Origin: Crambe crambe
Lineage: Eukaryota > Porifera > Demospongiae > Poecilosclerida > Crambeidae
Direction of reading: 5' to 3'
Length of the DNA stretch: 64,000 nt
NCBI GenBank assembly: GCA_963924555.1
Contig: OZ004584.1
Span: 7,191,001 to 7,255,000 of the forward strand
Shown here piece after piece: positions 35,424 to 48,418 of the stretch. Position numbers and translations under genes: made by a program. Numbering within the stretch: the first letter of the stretch is position 1; each line of letters begins with the position of its first letter. Under the pieces are notes generated by a model. The model was given only the letters and a program-made list of their open reading frames with translations, searched no databases and had not been told where the DNA came from.

Positions 35424-37140
35424 AGGCAGCAATTTATCTGCTCGCCGAGAAAGACTACGCGCGCGCTCAAGTTTGATGACGTACGTACGTACGTACGTAC
35501 GTGTTCTGCGCATGCTATCCACGATTTTCATGGATTTTTGACCAGACTCTCTCTTCTGCGTGTGGGAGTCTGGCCCGCGCGAGACTAACTAGGGTATGTT
35601 CGTGTAACATATTCAATTAGCGAGCGAAGCAGTTGGTGAAAGTCATTTGTACTTTGACTTACTAAGATATTGCAGCTGCATACATAGGAGGCTGTATAAT
35701 GCTTACCACAAGCACTTAGAAAGCCAAGCGCCTACAATCCACTTAGCACCTCTATGACAAAATGCTGTAGAAAATAATAAGCTCAAGCTGTTGGTTCTAA
35801 GTGCTATGGGCATGTTTCATTTGGGGGTCAAAGGTCAAACGAACGTGCGCATGCGTATTATTAATTATGCCCGCTAGCTATTGACATACGTATATATATA
35901 TAAGACTTATTATACGAGTCAGCGTGAGATATGGGGAGATATTTCACGAGCCAAAGGCGAGTGAAATATCTCGCCATATCTCTCAGCTGACGAGTGTAAT
36001 AAGTGATACAGTGCACTACATATGTCACAACTAACAAGTCTAAGGAATGTTTATAGTCATCATAAGCATACGTCTGTAGGAAGCTGTTATGAGAACTTGT
36101 AATACTCACCACGAAGCACTTTAGATAAGCCTAGCAGCCTACCGGACCCTACAAACAACTAATGCACTTCGATAAACCGCTGTAAGATTCAATTAAGCTT
36201 GCCTATCATCTTCAGAAATGTCGGCCAAAAAGGTTACTAGGCTAGTCTGCACATGCGCAGTAGACCGTTGAATATAACCGTTGAATATGGGGATTTATTC
36301 AACGGCTCGTCTATGGGGAAAATATACTAGTGGGCGTGGTCTGTAAGAATAAATATAAATATATATCTCGAGCTCCCGTTGACATGACCAGAGAGTGGCT
36401 CGCTTCGCTCGCCAATAAGGGTCTGGTCAAACCATATCTATGACTGCACTGGCTTGTCACATAAATTTAGGGACCTCATAAATTTGGGGACCCCCGACCC
36501 CAAAATTATCGTTTATAGCCACTATGCGTAGTCTATTATCCCTTAGCCTGCAATAGCATTTAGATTTTGAAATCAAAATCGAATGGGCAGGGGTCGTCAC
36601 GCTAAGAGTCACACTTATGGCAACCAATAGGCCACGCCCACTATAGTGCTCCAGTCCCCTGCAGCCTCTTCTCGTCTCCGTTCTCAGTAGACAGAACCCG
36701 AGCTGGATCAGCTCATCACCCAAGACACTCACCATGCCCTCCTGTGTCTTCTTCTTTAAAAAAAAGTGTTGAAAGCAAAGATCAAAGCTTGATCAAAGCC
36801 AAACCACTTATGACTCATCACTTCAAAGTTCCGATTTGACCGCTCTATTGTTCTCAGAGATTTTTTGAGATAGATAAGGCTGCCAAATGCCGCCAATTCC
36901 AATTTTACATCTATTTAAGCGAGTTTTCCCATTTAAACGACTAATATGCAAAGGGTTAAGAAAAGTAGCATCCCTAATGTGAGTTCCAAAAATCACCTAC
37001 ATCCACTTCTAATTGCTCACACTCACACCTAATGGAGTCCTTGGCACTAGTAACTACCCTAATGTCATTACTGGCACTGGTCACTATCATACACCTCACA
37101 TCACAACCCACCCTAGAAAAAGTGATCATTACAAATGATT
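35424..37140. other. Intergenic; no gene seen
   Basis: Contains a GTAC microsatellite (about 35488-35511), an imperfect hairpin near 35930-35980 (GAGATATTTCACGAGCC paired with GGCGAGTGAAATATCTC) and scattered GCGCATGCG motifs. Minus-strand frames near 36.46-36.74 kb have no recognisable content. Confidence 0.45.
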
Positions 37141-38750
37141 ACAAGTAAGGGAAAAAGCATTTCGTGAAATGAAAAAAGATGTAGGGATGACCACTGCTCA
37201 AAAAAGTAAGGAAACAAGAAGGATGGAAATGGGATCAATCTTTGTTCTGTATATCCAGCCAATAATCCCTACATATAAGTCGGGTAGCTTCAGATTATAG
37301 TGTAGTAATGTACGTATATGTAGGATTGTTGGCTGGATATACAGAACGAAGATTGATCCCATTTCCATCCTTCTTGTTTCCTTACTTTTTTGAGCAGTGG
37401 TCATCCCTACATCTTTTTTTCATTTCACGAAATGCTTTTTCCCTTACTTGTTCCTGGTCTTTTTTCCTCTCTTTTATGGTTTTAGCTATGTATAGAGTTC
37501 ATTCTTCTATGTGTATGCAGGGACAGATGAAAGAAGAATAGTTCTCCAATAGTTCTCCAGCATACCAGCCCAATCATTATCAACGAGTCAAGGTGTTGTT
37601 ATTGTTGAGCTATATTTGGAGGTCGAAGGAAGATGCTGAAATAGAGTCTACCGTCGTGAATCTAAATCCCCGAGTCGATACAGTAGTCTATCATCATTAT
37701 CTAGCTAGCTAGAGACAGCAGAGTAATATTATAATTTCAAATAATTGGATATCAAATACATGCGCATGCGTATTATAGAAAAGATGGCTTCCTAATTCAA
37801 TTAGTCGAGTGCTGTGCTCCGTAGTGTCTCCTTTTTCATCAACTCTTTCAAGGATCAACGAGTAGAAAAGATCGTAGTTCATAGAATTATTTGGAGTGGA
37901 TTTATCCAGAAATTATAGCTGTAGCTTGAGTGGTTCGAGAGATATGGTTGTCTAAGAAGAAAAAGAAAAAGAAGAATAATAATAACAAGTAAGGGAAAAA
38001 GCATTTCGTGAAATGAAAAAAAATGTAGGGATGACCACTGCTCGAAAAAGTAAGGAAACAAGAAGGGATCAATCTTTATTCTGTATATCCAGCCAACAAT
38101 CCCTACATATACGTCGGGTAGCTTCAGGTAATGTACGGACTGTCGGCTGGATATACAGAACAAAGATTGATCCCATTTCCATCCTTCTTGTTTCCTTACT
38201 TTTTTGAGCAGTGGTCATCCCTACATCTTTTTTCATTTCACGAAATGCTTTTTCCCTTACTTGTTCCTGGTCTTTTTTCCTCTCTTTTATGGTTTTAGCT
38301 ATATATGTATAGAGTTCATTCTTCTATGTGTATGCAGGGACAGATGAAAAGAAGAATAGTTCTCCTATAGTTCTCCAGCATACCAGCCCAATCATTATCG
38401 AGTCAAGATGTTGTGTTATTGTTGAGCTTTACTTGGAGGTCGAAGGAAGGTGCTGAAATAGAGTCTACCGTAAATCCCCGAGCCGATACAGTAGTCTATC
38501 ATTATCTAGAGCTAGCTAGCTAGCTAGCTAGAGACAGCTGAGTAATATTATAATTTCGAATAATTAATATATGCGCATGCGTATTATAGAAAAGATGGCT
38601 TCCTAATTGAATTAGTCGAGTGCTGTGCTCCCTTTTTCATCGACTCTTTCGAGGATCAACGAGTAGAAAAGATCGTAGTTTGTAGAATTTGGAGTGGATT
38701 TATCCTGAAATTATAGCTGTAGCTTGAGTGGTTCGAGAGATATGGTTGTC

Positions 38751-38781
<31 letters not shown>

Positions 38782-41700
38782 AAGGGAAAAAGCATTTCGT
38801 GAAATGAAAAAAGATGTAGGGATGACCACTGCTCAAAAAAGTAAGGAAACAAGAAGGATGGAAATGGGATCAATCTTTGTTCTGTATATCTAGCCAACAA
38901 TCCCTACATATACGTACATTACTACACTAGCTACCAGACGTATATGTAGGGATTATTGGCTAGATATACAGAACAAAGATTGATCCCATTTCCACCCTTC
39001 TTGTTTCCTTACTTTTTTGAGCAGTGGTCATCCCTACATCTTTTTTCATTTCACGAAATGCTTTTTCCCTTACTTGTTCCTGGTCTATTTTTCCTCTCTT
39101 TTATGGTTTTAGCTATGTATAAGAGTTCATTCTTCTATGCAGGGACAGATGAAAGAAGAATAGCACAGTAGCCCAATCATATTTATCAGGAGTCAAGGTG
39201 TTGTGTTATTGTTGAGCTATACTTGGAGGTTGAAGATGCTGAAATAGAGTCTACCATGGTGAATCTAAATCCCCGAGTCGATACAGTAGTCTATCATCAT
39301 TATCTAGAGCTGGCTAGTTAGTTAGCTAGCTAGAGACAGCTGAGTAATATTATAATTTCGAATAATTGGATATCAAATACATGCGCATGCGTATTATAGA
39401 AAAGATGGCTTCCTAATTGAATTAGTCGAGTGCTGTGCTCCGTAGTGTCTCCTTTTTCATCGACTCTTTCGAGGATCAACGAGTAGAAAAGATCGTAGTT
39501 CGTAGAATTTGGAGTGGATTTATCCAGAAATCATAGCTGTAGCTTGAGTGGTTCGAGAGATATGGTTGTCTAAGAAGAAGAAGAAGAAGAAGAAGAAGAA
39601 TAAGTAAGGGAAAAATCATTTCTTGAAATGAAAAAAAGATGTAGGGATGACCACTGCTCAAAAAAGTAAGGAAACAAGAAGGATGGAAATGGGATCAATC
39701 TTTGTTCTGTATATCCAGCCAACAATCCCTACATATACGTACATTACCTGAAGCTACCCGACGTATATGTAGGGATTGTTGGCTGGATATACAGAACAAA
39801 GATTGATCCCATTTCCATCCTTCTTGTTTCCTTACTTTTTTGAGCAGTGGTCATCCCTACATCTTTTTTTCATTTCAAGAAATGATTTTTCCCTTACTTG
39901 TTCCTGGTCTTTTTTCCTCTCTTTTATAGTTTTAGCTATGTATAGAGTTCCTTCTTCTATGTGTATGCAGGGTTCTCCAATAGTTCTCCAGCATCATTAT
40001 CAACGAGTCAAGGTGTTGCGTTATTGTTGAGCTATACTTGGAGGTCGAAGGAAGATGCTGAAATAGAGTCTACCGTCGTGAATCTAAATCCTCGAGTCGA
40101 TACAGTAGTCTATCTAGCTATAGAGACAGCTGAGTAATATTATAATATCAAATACATGCGCATGCGTATTATAGAAAAGATGGCTTCCTAATTGAATTAG
40201 TCGAGTGCTGTGCTCCATAGTGTCTCCTTTTTCATCGACTCTTTCGAGGATCAACGAGTAGAAAAGATCGTAGTTGGTAGAATTTGGAGTGGATTTGTCC
40301 AGAAATCATGGCTGTAGCTTGAGTGGTTCGAGAGATATGGTTGTCTAAGAATAATAATAATAATAATAATAGAGAAGAAGAAGAATATAGCGATTTACCT
40401 GCTTGCCGTATTTCTGAAACGGTAAGCTCCCTGGTCCTGAAACTTGGTCTGCACATTGTAGTAGGCTCTAGTAGGCTGGATAATCATTCACAGTAGCTTT
40501 TGTTAGGTCTAAGTGGGAGAACTAGAATTTCACTTTAGTATTAGTCTATAGGCGGCGCGCGCGGCCGTCCGAGTCATCCCTACATAGAGAGTGCTACACC
40601 GCACTCTCTGATAATAATAGAGAAGAAGAAGAATCCAGCGATTTACTTGCTTGCCGTATTTCTGAAACGGTAAGCTCCCTGGTCCTGAAACTTGGTCTGT
40701 ACATTGTAGTAGGCTCTAGTAGGCTGGATAATCATTCACAGTAGCTTTTGTTAGGTCTAAGTGGGGAACTAGAATTTCACTTTTGTATTAGTGTATATAG
40801 GCGGCGCGCGCGGCCGTCCGGGTCATCCCTACATAGAGAGTGCTACCGCACTCTCTGATAAGGGAAAAATCATTTCCTGAAATGAAAAAAGATGTAGGGA
40901 TGACCACTGCTCAAAAAAGTAAGGAAACAAGGATGGAAATGGGATCAATCTTTGTGCTGTATATCCAGCCAACAATCCCTACATATACGTCGGGTAGCTT
41001 CAGATTATAGTGTAGTAATGTAGCTTCAGATTATAGTGTAGTAATGTACGTATATGTAGGGATTGTTGGCTGGATATACAGCACAAAGATTGATCCCATT
41101 TCCATCCTTGTTTCCTTACTTTTTTGAGCAGTGGTCATCCCTACATCTTTTTTTCATTTCAGGAAATGATTTTTCCCTTACTTGTTCCTGATCTTTTTTC
41201 TTCTTTTTTATGGTTTTAGCTATGTATAGAGTTCATTCTTCTATGCGTATGCAGGGACAGATGAAAGAAGAATAGCTCTCCAATAGCATACCAGCCCACG
41301 AATCAAGGTGTTGTGTCATTGTTGAGCTATACTTGGAGGTCGAAGATGCTGAAATAGAGTCTACCGGTAGATGGATTGGTGAATCTAAATCCCCGAGTTG
41401 ATGCAGTAGTCTATCATCGTTATCTAGAGCTAGCTTGCTAGATAGCTGAGTAATATTATAATTTCGAATAATTGGATATCAAATACATGCGCATGCGTAT
41501 TATAGAAAACGATGGCTTCCTAATTGAACTAGTCGAGTGCTGTGCTCCGTAGTGTCTCCTTTTTCATCCACTCTTTCGAGGATCAACAAGTAGAAAAGAT
41601 CCTAGCTGGTACAATTTGGAGTGGATTTATCCAGAAATCATAGCTGTAGCTTGAGTGGTTCGAGAGATATGGTTGTCTAAGAAGAAGAATAACAACAATA

Positions 41701-42179
41701 GAGAAGAAGAAGAATCCAGCGATTTACCTGGTTGCCGTATTTCTGAAACGGTAAGCTCCCTGGTCCTGAAACTTGGTCTGCACATTGTAGTAGGCTCTAG
41801 TAGGCTGGATAATCATTCACAGTAGCTTTTGTTAGGTCTAAGTGGGGGGACTAGAATTTCACTTTTGTATTAGTCTATAGACGGCGCGCGCGGCCGTCCG
41901 AGTCATCCCTACATAGAGAGTGCTACCGCACTCTCTGATAGAGAAGAAGAAGAATCCAGCGATTTACCTGCTTGCCGTATTTCTGAAACAGTAAGTTCTC
42001 TGGTCCTGAAACTTGGTCTGCACATTGTAGTAGGCTCTAGTAGGCTGGATAATCATTCACAGTAGCTTTTGTTAGGTCTAAGTGGGGGAACTAGAATTTC
42101 ACTTTTGTATCAGTCTATAGGCGGCGCGCACGGCCGTCCGAGTCATCCCTACATAGAGAGTGCTACTGCACTCTCTGAT
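37141..42179. repeat. Tandem array of ~0.8-kb units, each with a ~300-bp hairpin
   Basis: Hairpins lie at 37141-37451, 37985-38264, 38784-39077, 39602-39901 and 40859-41185. Each is followed by the same spacer (GTTTTAGCTATGTATAGAGT, then TAGTCGAGTGCTGTGCTCC, GGATCAACGAGTAGAAAAGA, ending in AAG or AAT microsatellites of differing length). After the fourth and fifth units come pairs of 240-bp hairpin-ended repeats. Frames in the hairpins (e.g. FPSFLFPYFFEQW) are by-products of the palindrome and do not look like genes. Unit copies differ by small indels. Confidence 0.85.
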
Positions 42180-42180
42180 T
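40371..42180 (+). repeat. Four 240-bp hairpin-ended repeats in two pairs
   Basis: Copies at 40371-40613, 40620-40860, 41700-41940 and 41941-42180. Each runs from GAGAAGAAGAAGAAT through GCCGTATTTCTGAAACGGTA and a GC-rich box (GGCGGCGCGCGCGGCC) to CATCCCTACATAGAGAGTGC, GCACTCTCTGAT. They share the terminal hairpin with the repeats at 2.1-2.4, 7.0-7.3 and 16.7 kb. The foldback element at 40859 starts directly after the second copy. Confidence 0.85.
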
Positions 42181-42418
42181 ATTTTCAAAGAATAACAAAA
42201 AGAATAACATAAGTAGTTCAAAACTGGTGAAATTCAGCAAAGCAAGTACAAAAAGAACATGCAAATGATGTAAATTTCACTGGGTTCCTGTTCTTCAGCA
42301 CACACTGACAACATCTACCCCTTTTCAAATCTACATCAATGGACCTAATGAGATGACATGAACCTTTGGGATCCTCCTCCATGCTATATAGTCTCTAGAG
42401 GCCAACCTCTTTCTACAC

Positions 42419-42579
42419 CTAGCTACTCTGCCTCAACAAGAGGTGAACCAATCGCAGCCTAAAATCCAACAACTTTATGGGGGTCTGCTTATAGTAAGTG
42501 CAGTTGTGCTTATACAGCATTATCAACTGCGTAGTCAAGAAACTGAAAGAATGGATGCAACCAGTACCTCTTGTCATAG
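42419..42579 (-). pseudogene. piggyBac transposase, detached C-terminal piece
   Basis: On the minus strand the frame reads YDKRYWLHPFFQFLDYAV and ends at TAG (42419-42421). It continues exactly the piggyBac-type frame that is interrupted at 52759-52766 (KTYGYDH), with the 7-bp duplication GTCATAG at 42573-42579 and 52759-52765 marking the insertion. The Cys-rich C-terminal domain common in piggyBac is not seen here. Confidence 0.8.
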
Positions 42580-42799
42580 CATAGATACTATAAACTACGT
42601 GTGTAGCGTGCTGAAATGGCTCAGTGCCAGAATGGCTGATTTAACCCCTAGACAGCGGAAATGCGTATTTCTAAATAACGCACACCTATATATAAACATG
42701 CGCGCGCTTATTGACTATAGCTTCATATTGAGCCTTTCTGGCACAGACATTATTAGATAGCTATAGCCATTTTGGCACACACAGTTAGCTAGCATTCAA

Positions 42800-45700
42800 T
42801 TATTATTATAAGACTCTATCATAGTATGAGCCATACTGGCATGCTGCAGTTATTATTATAGACTCTATAGTGAGCCATTCTGGAATGCAGTTATTATTAT
42901 TGACTCTATAGAGTGAGCCATTCTGGCATGCAGTTATTATTATAGACTCTATATAGTGAACCATTCTGGCATGCAGTTATTATTATAGACTCTATATAGC
43001 AAGCCATTCTGGCATGCAGTTATTAATATAGACTCTATATAGTGAGCCATTCTGGCATGCAGTTATTATTATCGACCCTATAATAGTGAGCCATTCTGGC
43101 ACGCAGTTATTATCATAGACTCAATATAGAGTGAGCCATTCTGGCACGCAGTTAGCTATTAATATAGACTCTATAGAGCGAGCCATTCTGGCATGCAAGT
43201 ATTATTATCGACTCTATACAGTGAGCCATTCTGGCATGCAGTTATTAATATAGACTCTATATAGTGAGCCATTCTGGCATGCAGTTATTATCATAGACTC
43301 TATAGAGTGAGCCATTCTGGCATGCAGTTATTATTTTCAACTCTATAGAGTGAGCTATTCTGGCACGCAGTTATTATTTTCAACTCTATAGAGTGAGCTA
43401 TTCTGGCACGCAGTTATTATTATCGACTCTATATAGAGAGCCATTCTGGCACGCAGTTATTATTATCGGCTCTATATAGTGAGCCATTCTGGCATGCAGT
43501 TATTAATATAGACTCTATATAGTGAGCCATTCTGGCATGCAGTTATTATCATAGACTCTATAGAGTGAGCCATTCTGGCATGCAGTTATTATTTTCAACT
43601 CTATAGAGTGAGCTATTCTGGCACGCAGTTATTATTATCGACTCTATATAGAGAGCCATTCTGGCACGCAGTTATTATTATCGGCTCTATATAGTGAGCC
43701 ATTCTGGCATGCAGTTATTAATATAGACTCTATATAGTGAGCCATTCTGGCATGCAGTTATTATCATAGACTCTATAGAGTGAGCCATTCTGGCATGCAG
43801 TTATTATTTTCAACTCTATAGAGTGAGCTATTCTGGCACGCAGTTATTATTTTCAACTCTATAGAGTGAGCTATTCTGGCACGCAGTTATTATTATCGAC
43901 TCTATATAGAGAGCCATTCTGGCACGCAGTTATTATTATCGGCTCTATATAGTGAGCCATTCTGGCATGCAGTTATTAATATAGACTCTATATAGTGAGC
44001 CATTCTGGCATGCAGTTATTATCATAAACTCTATAGAGTGAGCCATTCTGGCATGCAGTTATTATTTTCAACTCTATAGAGTGAGCCATTCTGGCATGCA
44101 GTTATTAATATAGACTCTATATACTGAGCCATTCTGGCATGCAGTTATTATCATAGACTCTATAGAGTGAGCCATTTGGGCATGCAGTTATTAATATAGA
44201 CTCTATAGAGTTAGCCATTCTGGCATGCAGTTATAAACTCTATATAGAAAGCCATTCTGGCATGCAGTTATTAATATAGACTCTGTATAGTGAGGCATTC
44301 TCGCACGCAGTTATTATTATAGACTCTATAGAGTGAGCCATTCTGGCATGCAGTTATTATTATAGACTCTATAGAGTGAGCCATTCTGGCATGCAGTTAT
44401 TATCATTGACTCTATAGAGTGAGCCATTCTGGCATGCAGTTATTATCATAGACTCTATAGAGTGAGCCATTCTGGCATGCAGTTATTATTTTCAACTCTA
44501 TAGAATGAGCTATTCTGGCACGCAGTTATTATTATCGACTCTATAGAGTGAGCCATTTGGGCATTCAGTTATTATTATAGACTCTATAGAGTGAGCCATT
44601 CTGGCATGCAGTTACTAATATAGACTCTACAGCTATAGCGAGCCATTCTGGCATGCAGTTATTATCATAGACTCTATAGAGTGAGCCATTCTGGCATGCA
44701 GTTATTATTATAGACTCTATAGAGTGAGCCATTCTGGCATGCAGTTATTAATATAGACTCTATAGAGTGAGCCATTCTGGCATGCAGTTATTATTATAGA
44801 CTCTATAGAGTGAGCCATTCTGGCATGCAGTTATTAATATAGACTCTATAGAGTGAGCCATTCTGGCATGCAGTTATTAATATAGACTCTATAGAGTGAG
44901 CCATTCTGACATGCAGTTATTATCATAGACTCTATAGAGTGAGCCATTCTGGCATGCAGTTATTATTTTCAACTCTATAGAGTGAGCTATTCTGGCATGC
45001 AGTTATTATTATCGACTCTATAGAGTGAGCCATTGGGCATGGAGTTATTAATATAGACTCTATAGAGTTAGCCATTCTGGCACGCAGTTATAGACTCTAT
45101 ATAGAGAGCCATTCTGGCATGCAGTTACTAATATAGACTCTACAGCTATAGCGAGCCATTCTGGCATGCAGTTATTATCATAGACTCTATAGAGTGAGCC
45201 ATTCTGGCATGCAGTTATTATTTTCAACTCTATAGAGTGAGCTATTCTGGCACGCAGTTATTATTATTGACTCTATAGAGTGAGCCATTTGGGCATGCAG
45301 TTATTATTATCGACTCTATAGAGTGAGCCATTGGGCATGGAGTTATTAATATAGACTCTATAGAGTTAGCCATTCTGGCACGCAGTTATAGACTCTATAT
45401 AGAGAGCCATTCTGGCATGCAGTTACTAATATAGACTCTACAGCTATAGCGAGCCATTCTGGCATGCAGTTATTATCATAGACTCTATAGAGTGAGCCAT
45501 TCTGGCATGCAGTTATTATTTTCAACTCTATAGAGTGAGCTATTCTGGCACGCAGTTATTATTATTGACTCTATAGAGTGAGCCATTTGGGCATGCAGTT
45601 ATTATTATAGACTCTATAGAGTGAGCCATCCTGGCATGTAGTTACTAATATAGACTCTACAGCTATAGCGAGCCATTCTGGCATGCAGTTATTATCATAG

Positions 45701-46150
45701 ACTCTATAGAGTGAGCCATTCTGGCATGCAGTTATTATTTTCAACTCTATAGAGAGAGCCATTCTGGCATACAGTTATTATTATCGACTCTATAGAGTGA
45801 GCCATTTGGGCATGGAGTTATTAATATAGACTCTATAACAGTGAGCCATTCTGGCACGCAGTTATAGACTCTATATAGAGAGCCATTCTGGTGTGCAGTT
45901 ATTAATATAGACTCTGTATAGTGAGGCATTCTCGCACGCAGTTATTATTATAGACTCTATAGCGAGCCATTCTGGCATGCAGTTATTAATATAGACTATA
46001 TTGAGAGCCATTCTGGCATGCAGTTATTATCATAGACTCTATAGAATGAGCCATTCTGGCACGGAGTTATTATCATAGACTCTATATAGTGAGCCATTCT
46101 GGCATGCAGTTATTATTAAATATAGACTCGGCATGCTAGCCGTTCTGGCA
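42800..46150 (+). repeat. Satellite array, left arm, ~43-bp monomer
   Basis: About 75-80 monomers of the form GACTCTATAGAGTGAGCCAT, TCTGGCATGCAGTTATTATTATA, with lengths of about 34-46. The monomer contains a palindrome, ACTCTATAGAGT. Higher-order blocks are visible (e.g. 43250-43470 recurs at 43490-43700 and 43720-43960). The phrase GAGCCATTCTGGCA echoes TGGCTCAGTGCCAGAATGGC in the terminal repeat. Confidence 0.9.
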
Positions 46151-47338
46151 TGCAGTTATAGTGGTATATTCTTGTATAGTGATAAGTCTTTCTGTGAGCC
46201 ATTCGAATCCTCCATTGTACTCAGTAATCTGTCAGTAATAGAAGTTAGTCTGCATGCATCAGGTTATTTTGGGACTGTCTAGCTGAAAGCTATATCTACA
46301 ATCTTGGGTTACAGCAGTTATTAAGCTGTATGCTATAGCTATTAGACAGAAGCTAATAGCTATAATATTATAGTGAGCCATTCTGGTAGGACTATGGAGC
46401 CGTTTTAACAAGCACACTATAGCTGTTCTAGTAGCTATATAATTATTCTGGCTATAGCTATTCTTTCTGTCCGTAATGAGCTACATAGCAATAATTAATT
46501 CAGGCATGGCAATTCTGGCTCAGAGTTATCATTCTGCATCACATTCTGAAATTTTCTGTCACTGCAGTTTAATGGATGATGTTGAAAGTCCTTCTGCACT
46601 GAGATGTAAGTTGCTTAGTATGCAGCTGTAGCAGCTGCAGAGATCATTTTTTAAATTCAAACCTGCACCAACTGCATAGGCGGAGGAACCAGGGGGCCAT
46701 GCCCCCCCCCCCAGATGTTTAGACTTATGGTTTTGCCCCCCCCCCCCCTCCCCCCAGATTTCATTCAACTATTAAGTCATTGTAGGAGACAGTTATACAT
46801 GACTGCATGTGCAAAGTGAACTCAATTGACAAACATGAAAATCATTCACACATGAGGCTAAGTTAGTCACTTAAACTGTTGCAGCAGCTTGATTGCTAAT
46901 TACTATTTTGGAACTTACTGTTACGTATATAACTTATTTGTGTTGACTGAATTTTAAATCACCACTGTTGTTACACATTGTGCAATGGGGGTTTGGGGTT
47001 ATGTTCCTCTGCCTATGAACTGCTCTACATAAGGAGCAAGTGACTGAAGCATGCATGCAGTTGTGATCAACAGAGGATGATACATGCTGGCACATGGTAT
47101 ATAGTCATAGCAAGACTCAAGCCATTCTACATTTACAGTATAATCATATGAGCCATCTCCCATTCATGCTCATGCACTATTTAAACCAACTAGCTATAGA
47201 CTCCACAGACATTGCATTCTTTGTACTAATTTTATACTAAAGTATAGCTATGCTATAGAAGCCTGTAGTAATGGGTACATTTCTAACCATCGATCAATCT
47301 ACAACAATCAATTTTTAATGGAAATAGCTAATACATGG
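46150..47338. other. Interior of the Ginger-related element, no gene
   Basis: Degenerate satellite to about 46.5 kb, then AT-rich sequence with poly-C runs near 46702-46755 (GCCCCCCCCCC type). No coding frame supported. Confidence 0.5.
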
Positions 47339-48415
47339 CTAATTGTGACTTGCACTGTCTTTTAAAAACAATTCTTTCAGAGCATTAGAATCCTCATTAA
47401 TGTAAATAATCTTTGCTTGATCGGTTCTAACTTTAAATCTTTCAGATATTATGGTCACCATGGCCTGCAGTGTGCATAATTGTAATTGTAACATTAAGCT
47501 CCATTTAAATTTGAATACCTCAGGCCATAAGATGTACTGCGCTATATTGAGTCCTGTTATGCCTCTTTTTTTCCTCACATCACATTCCAATGCTCGGAAA
47601 TAAGTGTCAATCTCAAACCCCTGCAAATCATGATAAGCAAGAAATGAACTGTGTAACTAGTTAATTTACAAATAAATGGGTGGAGCCACTATAGCAGGGG
47701 GCACCAATGCTAATTAATTTACTATTAAAGCATGCATCCACCCCACAGACAGAGTCAGAGCCCTCTTTCTTTGCCCATGAGCTATGACTTTACGTAGCTA
47801 GCTACACATTATATATAATTATACCAATTCAATTGTTTCAATTGGCCACTGAGCAGCTATCATCTTTTTCATCTTCTTCGATGCAGTCACTGGAAACAAA
47901 CTTGTTTCAGGCTTCATAATAATAGCCCTCCAATTTTCCTGTAAAATGATTATAATTAGCTACTACGTAGTGTTTGAATCAGCTGGCTATATACCTCTCT
48001 TGACTTTAACACAGCTCTTACAAATTTTCTGGGGAAGATCATGTTTCTTGATATAAGAAGTATTGCTATAGTAATAAGGTGCTAAATCTCCTTAGCAGCA
48101 CTCACTCTTTCCTTTTACAAGAATGACTGTATGATTTCACATAGTCCATCCATATTTTTTCAATGCTCCTCCTGTCGAAAGTGAAAATGTCATCCTTATC
48201 CACTAAACAAATTTTACTCTGTTCGCTAAAGTCCGGAAGTAGATAATCATCATCCAGCCGGTTTCCTTTATCACTCTGTTTGCCATCAGCACAAGTTTCA
48301 TCTACGTACGTACATGAATGAAATTTTTTACATCTGATTCAGTTTCAATAAAAAATACATACTAGCAGTCTCCTTTTCCTGTTCATTTACATCTGGCAGT
48401 GTGAAGGTGTGTTTT
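47339..48415 (-). pseudogene. C-terminal exons of a Ginger-type gene
   Basis: Minus-strand exons, read from high to low coordinates: ~48411-48365 (HTFTLPDVNEQEKE), ~48300-48113 (LLPDFSEQ and KDDIFTFDRRSIEKIWMDY), ~48060-48000, ~47940-47830 (IIMKPETSLFP, KMIAAQWPIETIEL), 47624-47521 (GFEIDTYFRALECDV, AQYILWPE) and 47466-47339 (AMVTIISERFKV, to TAG). They align exon by exon with 28.8-29.8 kb. The upstream part of the gene (integrase, proteases) has been lost where the satellite begins at 48419. Confidence 0.75.
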
Positions 48416-48418
48416 TTC

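Noticed and set aside
37308..40030. Repeated frames FPSFLFPYFFEQWSS in the hairpin array
   Set aside because: They lie inside palindromic stems, appear on both strands and show no codon-level conservation over the stem.
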